From NCBI GenBank assembly GCA_032622095.1, contig CP136069.1:153811043-153875042 (forward strand): a DNA stretch of 64,000 nucleotides. The letters run 5' to 3'. Below the pieces are notes generated by a model. It searched no databases. It was not told where the DNA came from and saw only the letters and a program-made list of their open reading frames with translations. This document shows, piece by piece, positions 22,941 through 32,275 of the stretch. The position numbers were made by a program, and so were the translations under genes. Numbering within the stretch: the first letter of the stretch is position 1; each line of letters opens with the position of its first letter. This DNA is from Siphonodentalium dalli. Taxonomy: Eukaryota; Mollusca; Scaphopoda; Gadilida; Siphonodentaliidae.

Positions 22941-24117
22941 CTAGCATTCAAGTGCACACCTCTTGTTTGAATTATTTACTGAGAGGTCTATTCGATCGAG
23001 TTTCTCAACCATAACTTTGGAAATTTGTTATATAAGTATGCATTGAAAATGCTTGTAAGTTATTGTCAGATATATTTGGGTTCAATGGATTATCCTTATC
23101 CTGCTTGAATTGAGACTCACCATTATCACTCTAATTCATATAATAGGCTATTTTCTAAAATTCAAGTGAGAGTCACATATATACATGTAATATACTAGTA
23201 CAGTAACAATGTCTATTAAGTTAGTAATTACTAAGTACTAATCTCTATGTTAATTTTTCATTTGGTGTTATGAGATCCCACCTGATTACCAGGATTATTT
23301 GATCAAATTGTCACTGTTCATGCAATGTTTTTGATTGAAATACTGAATTTTGAAGGCTGAATGATAACAAACCTGAACTCAAACTATTTGAAGTTTTAAC
23401 AGATGAAAGCTAGATAAAGCCAAACATACTTTTACAGTATGATTCTAACTGTTAAACTTAAATATTTTTGTAAAGTTAAATGTTTTATGTCAATATGTAT
23501 AAATAATTTGCATCTTGTTATGATATGAATTGGGACATAAATTCTGCATGCAGTTTGGGTCCAAACCATTAAACGGTATTGAAATGCAAAATATTCCTTT
23601 ATAACACGTATACAAACTGATTGATATTAAGCATGACTTATTGGCCGGGTGCTATATTGTATTTTTTTCCATTATTTTGAATGTGAATATGCATACACAT
23701 GTCACGAAAATAAATGATATCTCGCTCTCTCTCTATAGCCAAAAAAAATGCAATAATAAATATTCAAACTCTGAATATCTGGAAAAGCATGATTCACCTG
23801 AGTTGTTTAATTCTATATCTATGGCGGTGCCGCGGTAACATCACGTGGCCGTAACGACCCAGACATTTTGCCGGGATTGTCGCAAACAACTATGAAAAAA
23901 AATCTCTCAGTGAAGGAATGAGCTGACCTTTCCTCCCCAACAAGTGGCTGCAACATGACATGGCCTTAGCTGCTGAAAACGACATGAAATCGCAAAAAAT
24001 CTATCAAACCAATTAGCTACATGTAGGACCCAAACCCTTAGACAAAATAGATGTGTTGATCCCAAGCCCCGTGGTTCCCTTACAATTATTCATCATCATT
24101 TTGATTTTCTCTTTCAG
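22941..24117. other. Non-coding stretch with a decayed SINE
   Basis: Mostly featureless AT-rich DNA. At about 23840-24010 a diverged relative of the SINE at 20848 can be recognised by GTGGCCGTAACGACC, ATGACATGGCCTTAGCTGCT and GAAAACGACATGAAATC near its 3' end. Immediately upstream of the SET exon lies the pyrimidine tract TTTTCTCTTTCAG. Confidence 0.5.
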
Positions 24118-24252
24118 GCCTTGGTGTATTCACTAAAACATTCATAGAGGCAGGGAGGTTCATCCTGAAGTATACTGGTGAAATTATGGACAAAGAACCG
24201 GAAGGCAATGATGCTTACATATTTCAGATTGAGTATGGCAGAAAAAGAAATG
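24118..24252 (+). CDS. SET-domain exon 1 (KMT5A/SETD8-like)
   Basis: Follows the acceptor TTTCTCTTTCAG and ends before donor GTGAGC, phase 1 to phase 1. It encodes the start of a SET lysine-methyltransferase domain: GLGVFTKTFIEAGRFILKY, then TGEI and a YIFQIEYGRKRN strand. The G.GVF..F..G.F...Y.GE pattern is the first SET sub-motif (SAM-binding start). Spacing resembles KMT5A-type SET proteins that occur in many copies in molluscs and fish. The intron to the next exon is ~940 bp. I see no upstream exon in this window that clearly belongs to it, although gene A ends 6.3 kb away in the same orientation and phase. Confidence 0.7.
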
Positions 24253-25194
24253 GTGAGCTTTTCAAATTTATATGGTCTTCGTTGGTCTGTACCCTTGATA
24301 GTTATAAGATAGTTATATATGCTATAAGAACCTTTAATTATGGCAGCGACTGTAATAACATTATAAATGAGTGGAAATTTCAGTTATATGTCAAGCATTT
24401 TCATAAAGAAATGTTAGAACTTGTTCTACAGAATAATTTTTCCCAGACATAAAAACTTGTTCTTTTATAAAAAATTGCTCATCTGTATGGCTGGACACTG
24501 TTACAGCATGTTTTGACCATTATCATTCTTTACAGTCTTCACAGCGCACAAATAGTTTTACGATTGACAGAATACATGGAATATATCTTTTCATTTTCAC
24601 GGAAGCTGCTTGAAATTCTAGGAAATACTTAATTTAATTCTCCTTGCTATGTACTATTGGTCAATGCATAGATGCTTTTAGTGTTTAGTTTCATTATACT
24701 GTACCTGTCGGAATCTTATTGTAAGTTATAATTTGTAAACACTGTAACTCAATCAGATGCAGTCTTACGTGCATAATTACATGATTAATTATCTGGATAC
24801 CATCAACAGAATTAATGTACCCACTGATCGACTTTGCTTTGGTTTGCTTTGTGGGACACTCGGGTACAAGGAAATGGCTACTTTTCAGAGTCAAATAACA
24901 AAATCTTCGCCCCATTACGAACTCATTATAATTTCCCCTTGACGGAAATTCTGGTTATGTATATTATTATGGTTGTCAACTTGTGGGATGGTTAGGGTCA
25001 GAATTGTGCTAGGGTTAAGGATACAGAATTTAAACATGGTCTGAGATCAGGGTTAGAAGGGCTGTTGCTGAAAACTGCTTATTAAAATTTGATGTGATAG
25101 TTGAGTATCGTTAATAATATAATCAATTATTCTCAACTTTGATAACTTTGGATATCAGTACTGAACAGTTCCAATTTTACAATTTTCAGGATAG

Positions 25195-25334
25195 ATGCAA
25201 CAAAAGAGGATGGTTCTTTCGGAAGGCTCATGAATGACAATCACATTAATCCCAATATTCGAACGAAGATTTCTGGAGATTGTATGGTCCAGCTGTATGC
25301 CAGAAGGAACATTTATCCAAATGAAGAACTGACT
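25195..25334 (+). pseudogene. SET-domain exon 2, truncated by repeat sequence
   Basis: Encodes DATKEDGSFGRLMNDN, then NPNIRTKISGD and YARRNIYPNEELT. These are the GR..N....PN substrate/cofactor-binding motif and the final A.R.I..(N/G)EEL. The expected acidic/aromatic YDYG end that closes the active site is missing. After EELT the sequence turns abruptly into the dispersed repeat (CGGATCATTATGAAATTTGT) and stops. Using the obvious TTTTCAG acceptor at 25189 would give an immediate stop; a downstream ATAG at 25194 keeps phase. This is a SET gene cut by a repeat, probably inactive. Confidence 0.65.
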
Positions 25335-25665
25335 TTGCTCGGATCATTATGAAATTTGTCATGGCTGTTGACATCTTGATGGGAACGAGTAATTTTGGGG
25401 TCATTCGGCAAAAAGACATGGCCGCCAGTGGCCATCCTGGATTTCAAAATCCAATCCATTAGCACGGGCTACAGGTCGTACTGTTCATCTGATTGTCATG
25501 AAAGTTAATATTGACATGTAGATGGGAACGAGTCATTTTGCGGTTGTTTGGCCAAAAAATATGGCCGCCAGCAGCCATCTTGGATTTTACTCTTTGCATG
25601 ACTAAATCCTTTGGCACGGGCTACAGGTCGTAACTTTGGTCAGATTTTCAAAACGGTGATATTAC
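25335..25665. repeat. Dispersed repeat that truncates the SET exon
   Basis: Two tandem half-units with GATGGGAACGAGTAATTTTGG, ATGGCCGCCAG and GCACGGGCTACAGGTCGTA, related to the array at 19440. Its left edge coincides with loss of SET homology. Confidence 0.8.
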
Positions 25666-28479
25666 AGAAAAATAACTAGGAAACACCAGATTCATTAGTT
25701 TGGTCCTAGAAACATAATACATCAGTTGAAATAATTATATGTAGTCTCCAAAGTGAAGGATGAGATTTTGAGTCATTTGTTTACTTTAGAACACCCCCTG
25801 CTTTTGTTTACATTTTGATGATTTCAATGAGATGTATCTCGGTTATTACTCGTCACAGATGATAAATTTCTAAACACTCTACTTATTTTTGGATAAATTT
25901 TCAATATATAGAGGTTTCATAGATATTAAAGAAATTGTGCATAAACGCACCGCACTGGACTGTAGCCCTTTAAGTGAAGTGATTAGATATCCCGCCGAAA
26001 TCTTGCTTGCAAAGGTCGGACTTGCATTCTTGCATTCTAAGCATTTTATTTTTGTTAATTTTGTTTTTCGTGATCCTATTTCATGTGGCTAGAATTGATA
26101 AATGATTCATCTCAAGCCCCATCTCTCTTGTTAATGATTTGCCATTGTAGCTTATGCTTCATGTTGCACTTTTCCTTACATGTCTCTGTCGTAAAAAGGA
26201 GGGACAATAGTGATATGTACTCATCGTGCAGAATGCCATCACATACTCAGCACATAAGACCCAGTACATTCATTCCATTCCCCACTTATTATTGGGAAAT
26301 CAATAAATACCATCTTATGGAGCAGTTATGGTGAACTATCTTCGTTAGCTCACTCTCTTCCCTACCCAGATGATATTAGTTTGATTGGGTGTGAATATTA
26401 CCGTTAAAAAAAATGGTATTAAAATTCACTAAAAGCTGTCTGTGAATTATGACATGTCTCATACAAAGCAACTGGACTATTGATGATCCATTTTGTGCAA
26501 TGGCTTTTTTTCCAAGCAGGACCCGGAAAGTGAACTTGTGCACAGGCGATTATTTATGGACCTCTGATATTTTATAGTTCATAGGTCAATAGATATCAAT
26601 GAGAATGCGATGATATCAATGTTCATTATCTCCCGCTGAACGTGTTCATGGAAGATATAAAAATGGGGACTGTCAATCTGGATTCTGGACACTTATAACT
26701 GTCATAATTGGACTGATTTAAACATTTTATGGCATGTGTATATACCAATATGGGGGAACGATATCTACAAAATGTCCAATTTGAATCCTCATTTTTTACA
26801 CAGTTATGCATTTGCTCATACCCAGCCAGAATTGCTGTTTATGAGGACACTTTGATAAATAACTTAGTATGGATAGCTCCCTTACAAAACCTGTTCTTTT
26901 GTAACTTCCATGTATTGAGGCACATATCTAGTCAGAATTTCAGTTTGATTGGACAATTTTTGGGAGTTATGGAACTTTATATCTTTATATAAAAAATTTA
27001 TCAAATTTTAAAACTTTTCAGTTGATAACTTGTGTATGGATCTTTTAACAAAAAAAAACCCCATCTTTTTGTAGCTTCTACAGATTGCAACACAGGTCAG
27101 TCCAAATTTCAGTTTGATTTGATAATTTTTGACGCAGTTATGAGACTTGTTCAATTCAATTTTTCTAGATTTTTAAGCGATTTCTGTTTGTAGGGTGTGT
27201 CGAAATGAATCTGTTAAAAAGACTAGACTTTTGCCAACACCTTGCATATAAATCATTCTATTAGAATGAATCTCTTTTGATTGAAAAAAATATTTTTCCT
27301 TCTAATTTTTATCAATAATCTAACCACTTTCCAAAATTTATCCACCCTTTGTGGTACACCACTTTGGCGGGAGATACTGTTGCAATGCACCTTGTTACTT
27401 TATTATCTCTGATGTGGAACAATTTTGGGTGGCACACATTAGCAAATATGGAATAAATATTTTAAACTATGTCAAAAACTATATGTTGCATAGAACAGCT
27501 GGTGGTTCAAGATTCGGCTCGATTAGAAACCTTGGACCACGATTCGACTCGAGATTTGACTCGAAGCGAAAATGGCCTACTCGAAGGTTCCTAGATTGTC
27601 TACACAATGCTTTGAACATCACGTGAGGAAGAAAGATGGACAATTTTAGTTTAGACATCTCATTAACATGTATAAGAAGAGAACAGCTACTTTGTAATAT
27701 ATATTAATATAAATGCATTGTCCTGGTGGTGGCCTGACCATTTCTCCTTTCTTCTATTTGACAAACTTCTGGTTGGATCACATCGGAAATACAAGTAAAA
27801 CTGAACTGCAACTCTAATTTATTTCTTTTTATCGTATAATATGAACACGTCATACTGCCTTAAGAGTTCTGGGTTGAAAGCAGTTGTTAGGATGAGCAAG
27901 TGTAACCCAGTGATGTCCGGTGACTTGAGTTGATTTGAATTAACAGCTTGAATTGGTTTGAATTTAGGGTAATCATTATACTAGAGTTGTCCTGAGCGGA
28001 AACTTACCTGACTTTTGATGTTACATGAAATGCTCATGTTCACTCACAATAAGTGTTGAAATGCATAATGATTGGATAAATCTTTATTATACTTCAATTT
28101 CTCTGATTCAGATATAATTTATCGTAAATTCTGCAGTCAACAAACAATCATACTCTGGTGCCCAGTCATAACTGTCGAGATGAATAATACAAACACATGT
28201 CCCAAATTTCCTGTTTATTCCAATTAATACTGAATTTTGATGGTAATTCCGCACTTTTTTCACTATCAAATAATGATTGATGGGATCTATCATCATCAAT
28301 TATGGTGAAATATTATGTTCCAAGAGTAATTATATATGATGAAGTGAAGAAAAATTAACAGAATTTGGATTAGCTTTAGATCATGGTCCCATGGTTTTCT
28401 TTTGGTAAAGGGTTAAGCTCAAACTTTGATTACCCGATAGTAGAAATCGCAATGAGAAGATATCGCCTAATCAATGTAC
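25666..28479. other. Non-coding stretch
   Basis: No exon or mobile element was recognised over 2.8 kb. Low-complexity GATTCGACTCGAGATTTGAC at about 27515-27590 resembles the interior of the hAT element at 53477 and may be a decayed fragment. Confidence 0.5.
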
Positions 28480-28649
28480 AGTAATGCCCAAAGTAAGTGA
28501 CCACTTAACCACAGCAGAATTATGGGTAATTTTTCAGGATTTGGCGAGAGCTTTCCGATGAATGGCAACAAGCCATATTTCCAACTAAATCCTGAAAAAT
28601 TACCCATAATTCTGCTGTGGTTAAGTGGTCACTTACTTTGGGCATTACT
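28480..28649. mobile_element. 170-bp hairpin element
   Basis: The arms are reverse complements: AGTAATGCCCAAAGTAAGTG through AATTATGGGTAATTTTTCAG and back. Loop about 45 bp. The arm is ~80% similar to 11881-11946, the start of the 269-codon ORF, and more distantly to 60170-60240 (ACCACTTAA...TTAAGTGGT). Probably a MITE family. Confidence 0.8.
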
Positions 28650-28980
28650 TTCAATCATTCACAATTTTACAGCGAACTTCGGTGCTTGGTAACAAATTTG
28701 ACTTTAATACCGAGCATTTGGCCTCTCCTATTGTGGAAAAAAAAGTGACCCATGTTGATACTCCACTGAATAAAGAAACATTATTCAGAGCTTTTTGAAA
28801 ACATATCCAATAGTACTTTATCCACTCAAAGAAATCAGATTCACGATCAATTTTGAACAGAACTGAGAGACCTGACCAGTTCCTTGGTGTAGCAAATTTG
28901 AAATGTGGTGACATCACTGATTGCTTGTATTAGGTTATTATCGTTAACTAAAGCGACATTACTCATTCACCATTGGTCTA

Positions 28981-29777
28981 AGGCCCGTTTTATATGTCGC
29001 ACCAAATATGGGTCGCACTATCTTCCGCTGGCTCGACATTGTGCATCTCTTGCTCGTGTTTCATTTGATTTATACGTCGAGCCAGCTGGCACGTGCTGTA
29101 ATCGTATATTTTGAATAATTTTAGAATTTCTGATACAAAATTCTATAATAATTTCCGTGATAGTGTTCTCTGACAATGTACTATAAACTGGCCTTCTATA
29201 CAGTGCAGGAATCTCATAATTTACGCTTTCGATGGTTTCAAAATCGGGATCTTGTCATTCATTTCCCTTGAACCTTCGAACATATCTCTGCAATATATTT
29301 ATTCCTAACTTTCACGAAACGTCCCTTGTCAGTCGATACATGCATGTCCCTGTCGTACTGTACAATTGCCTTCAAAGTATATTCACAATGGTCAAGAGTT
29401 AGCACGTCTGTGGCCCAATGCCGTTTTATATGATGTGCCGGACATTGGTTGCGCTAGGATGACTCAAGAGATAACATAGTCACACCAAAAATTTAAAATT
29501 GCGCATACTCTCAAAGCTGAAAGGGGTCCTAGATGGGAAATGGTTTTCCCTGAATCATCTTAGCGTGATCCAGGTTTAGCTCGTTGTATAAAACAGCGTT
29601 GAGCCCCAGACGTGTAGCATGTCGGTACCAGACGTGTAGCACATCAGGTAGCACCAGAGAAATTCTGACATGCCAGTTTATACATCGTGCTCCAGTCGCA
29701 CTATCTTGGACTTCGTCTCATTTTCAGACAATTAGGCTGGCATGACCCGTGTCTGGCTCGATGTATAAAACGGGCCT
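28981..29777. mobile_element. TA-flanked TIR element (~0.8 kb)
   Basis: Ends AGGCCCGTTTTATA and its complement TATAAAACGGGCCT, bordered by TA on both sides (28979-28980 and 29778-29779). Internal sub-repeats such as CTGGCTCGA..TATA and GACGTGTAGCA also appear. No coding frame. The TA border suggests a mariner-type MITE. Confidence 0.75.
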
Positions 29778-30139
29778 TAGTACATCAAACAGGTCATTAA
29801 CAGGAATCCGATACCGAAAATAATACAACACAATCCATACAGTATAGTTAAACAATATCCCATGTCATAATGAGCTCCATGTTGCTCACATCATAATTCC
29901 GGGGTAGTCTCCATTTGGTAATGTGTATTGGCTGGTCCCTATAAAAGGCTTATGTCTGGGTTCCCAACTGATAGTGTGCATTCGTGACGCCCCCCCCCCC
30001 CCCTTTCCAAATTTCCTGGATCCGCCCCTGCCCAATTCTTTGCCTGTACATCCGGATTTTTCTGTTTTTTCGCCATATGTAAAACGGGGCATGGATGCAG
30101 TATTTTGTATAATGAGCATCAGAAGTGAAATGAGCAATT

Positions 30140-30167
30140 GCAGTCAGGCTAGTATTACCCTGACTGC
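30140..30167 (+). other. CRESS-virus-type stem-loop origin, left copy
   Basis: Nine-base arms GCAGTCAGG and CCTGACTGC enclose a loop with TAGTATTAC (30150-30158). That is the canonical nonanucleotide nicked by Rep proteins of circoviruses and cycloviruses. The arms pair perfectly. In a functional virus Rep nicks within this nonamer to start rolling-circle replication; whether it is used here is unknown. Confidence 0.85.
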
Positions 30168-30926
30168 TGCTCATTTTGCTCACTTTATAGGAAGGATACG
30201 ATTGGCCGGTTCTTGATCCGCTGAAGCTCATTGGGTCACGAAAAATAAAGAGCGTTCATTAGGTTAAACTTCCAAATATGTATTGTATAAAGAGCGTACC
30301 AAAAAACGATAGTATATACGGGTGTCCGTTTTACATAGGGGGCTTTATGTAAAACGGAAGTGGGTGTTGGGACTTGAAACAGATACCAAACACTCACTTC
30401 CGTTTTACATAAAGCCCCCTATGTAAAACGGGAGAGCTTTTGGTAGTGTTGATGTAAAACGGTCCGTTTTACATAGGATTTCCTTATGGTTTTTTATCCA
30501 CATTCCAATTAAACTGGCATGTTCTCCCGGGTGTCCGTTTTACATAGGGGCTTAATGTAAAACGGAAGTGTTACATTGGCATTAAAGTGCAACGTCCTCA
30601 GATCTCTCTGAAAATGGAACCCTATGTAAAACTGACCGTTTTACATCAACACTACCAAAAGCTCTCCCGTTTTACATAGGGGGCTTTATGTAAAACGGAA
30701 GTGTTTGGTATCTGTTTCAAGTCCCAACACCCACTTCCGTTTTACATAAAGCCCCCTATGTAAAACGGACACCCGTATATACTATCGTTTTTTGGTACGC
30801 TCTTTATACAATACATATTTGGAAGTTTAACCTAATGAACGCTCTTTATTTTTCGTGACCCAATGAGCTTCAGCGGATCAAGAACCGGCCAATCGTATCC
30901 TTCCTATAAAGTGAGCAAAATGAGCA

Positions 30927-30954
30927 GCAGTCAGGGTAATACTAGCCTGACTGC
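30927..30954 (-). other. CRESS-virus-type stem-loop origin, right copy
   Basis: Mirror copy of the left origin: GCAGTCAGG, GTAATACTA (complement of the nonamer, 30936-30944), CCTGACTGC. It lies ~65 bp upstream of the Rep start codon and reads on the opposite strand to Rep. One adjacent base differs from the left copy. Confidence 0.85.
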
Positions 30955-31017
30955 AATTTCTCATTTCACTTCTGATGCTCATTATACAAAATACTGCATC
31001 CATGCCCCGTTTTACAT

Positions 31018-32271
31018 ATGGCGAAAAAAACAGAAAAATCCGGGTGTACAGGCAAAGAATTGGGCAGGGGCGGATCCAGGAAATTTGGAAGGGGGGGGGG
31101 CGTCACGAATATAGGCATCATCCTCGCCGCGAGTGGGGGTCCGGGAATGTTTTTGGATATTCCTTTATTTAAATAGTTCCAGTTTCATGGTCGAGGCGAA
31201 CGTCATGTACGTCATTTTACGTCAACGAGATGCGTATGGAACGTACGTTACATACGGATTTGTAAATATGGAACAGCAATAACACTGTATTTCTAGGAAC
31301 AAGCGTGTAATAAATGTGTGTTCCGATCTGGGTATGCACACATATAAAACACAAATCTCAGTTTATGTAGCTTATATGGAGACAAATGGCGCCCGGGCAC
31401 GTCCCTAAAAAATTCCTTGTTCTGGTGAAAATAGGGGGGCGCGCGCCGAGGGCGCCGGATGGTAGATCCGCCCTTGTTGGGTGTTCACAGTCAATAATTA
31501 CACGGAGAAACAATGGGACGAACTCCAAGACACAGAATTCAGCTACTTAATTATTGCACGAGAAGTGGGGGAATCTGGCACCCCCCACATCCAGGGATTC
31601 ATCCAAATGAAGGGCAAAAAACGTTTTACAGCGATGAAAAAAATCTTGCCGCTGATTGTCATATAGAGAAGATGATGGGAACAGCGAGACAAGCAAGCTA
31701 CTACTGCAAGAAGATGCATAAGGAACACCCAATGATGCCTTGCAACTATATTGAGAAGGGCCATTTAACAGAAGCCAGATCAGTTAATCTCGAGGCGATA
31801 ATCGAAGACATGGTTGCACAGGATAAAGGACCTACAGCTATGCTAAAAGAACACGGAACTCGCTACATTTTACACGAGGAAAAGTGTAGAAAAATCGCTG
31901 ATCGGATAATTGATTCATATGGCGAAATATCATTTACTGCAACTACTACACCGGACAATAACACTACAATCGAGTATAGGAAAAGACCCTGGGATTCGGT
32001 GGAGAAGATCGTCGATGGACATAGTCAGCGAAGGGGCGTCCGCCCTATCATGGCCTACGACACAGACAGCGACTCAGAAGATTTTGAGCCACAGAAAAAA
32101 CCTAAGAAGAAATCAGTAAAAGAGAGCCGAGTTACCAAGGAAAAGAGGGTGTTGTTTCAGCCTGTAGAATTTAACTTCCCTTACCTGGAACCCGAACAGA
32201 TACCAAACTCTCTAGAATTGAAGGAAATGGACACAGATTTCGACGAAGACATTTTTGAATCTTGTACTTAA
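31018..32271 (+). pseudogene. Endogenous CRESS-DNA-virus Rep (HUH endonuclease), broken
   Basis: The coding region starts at ATG 31018 at the end of the palindrome. It is interrupted by a 412-bp transposon (31065-31476) and resumes as FTVNNYT (HUH motif I), then GTPHIQGF (motif II, H-x-Q form usual in circo-like Reps). A frameshift near 31650-31665 moves the rest into another frame, which begins HIEKMMG and contains the motif III tyrosine in YYCKK. A one-base difference in an A run just after the start also separates frames between the two palindrome arms. Downstream I see no Walker A (GxxGxGK[S/T]) or other SF3 helicase motifs. Instead there is a basic stretch (PKKPKKKSVKE) and an acidic tail ending at TAA 32269-32271. 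Rep initiates rolling-circle replication by nicking the origin and joining its Tyr to DNA. This copy cannot make a full Rep as it stands. Confidence 0.8.
31065..31476. mobile_element. 412-bp TIR element inserted in Rep
   Basis: Ends CAGGGGCGGATC and GATCCGCCCTTG, inverted with one mismatch. The 5-bp target TTGGG is duplicated at 31060-31064 and 31477-31481. It carries a G run and GC-rich patches but no gene. Its left end reappears in the mirror arm (29980-30030), truncated at the palindrome edge. Confidence 0.8.
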
Positions 32272-32275
32272 TAAA
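32270..32275 (+). terminator. AATAAA overlapping the Rep stop codon
   Basis: AATAAA begins at the second base of the TAA stop. Such overlap is frequent in compact viral genomes and would serve for cleavage and polyadenylation. Confidence 0.5.

Larger units (their letters stand above)
30074..31017. promoter_or_regulatory. Iteron-like ATGTAAAACGG array, block 1
   Basis: About 16 copies of an 11-bp word, ATGTAAAACGG or its complement. They are at 30074, 30327, 30347, 30400, 30421, 30452, 30463, 30535, 30555, 30624 (one mismatch), 30637, 30667, 30688, 30737, 30758 and 31007. Many are inverted pairs with a 9-10-bp spacer (AGGGGGCTTT or AAAGCCCCCT), or back-to-back pairs with no or one base between. 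The last copy abuts the Rep ATG. Repeats of this kind beside a CRESS origin are usually Rep-binding iterons, but their number and palindromic layout are far beyond the usual two to four. Confidence 0.8.
29980..31110. repeat. ~1.1-kb near-perfect palindrome containing a viral-type origin
   Basis: The left arm from 29980 (ATTCGTGACG) pairs with the right arm ending at 31110 (CGTCACGAAT). The symmetry centre is near 30545. Over 30030-30300 and its partner I find only about three differences (T/C, C/A and one A-run length), so the arms are ~99% identical. The arms contain the 11-bp ATGTAAAACGG repeats, a stem-loop origin, the first codons of the Rep gene and the end of a small transposon. The transposon end is present in both arms, so it had inserted before the inverted duplication. 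The least conserved part is the ~150-bp centre. Confidence 0.9.

Noticed and set aside
29886-30231. Overlapping minus-strand frames in the left palindrome arm
   Set aside because: They are mirror images of the Rep start and of the repeat; not separate genes.
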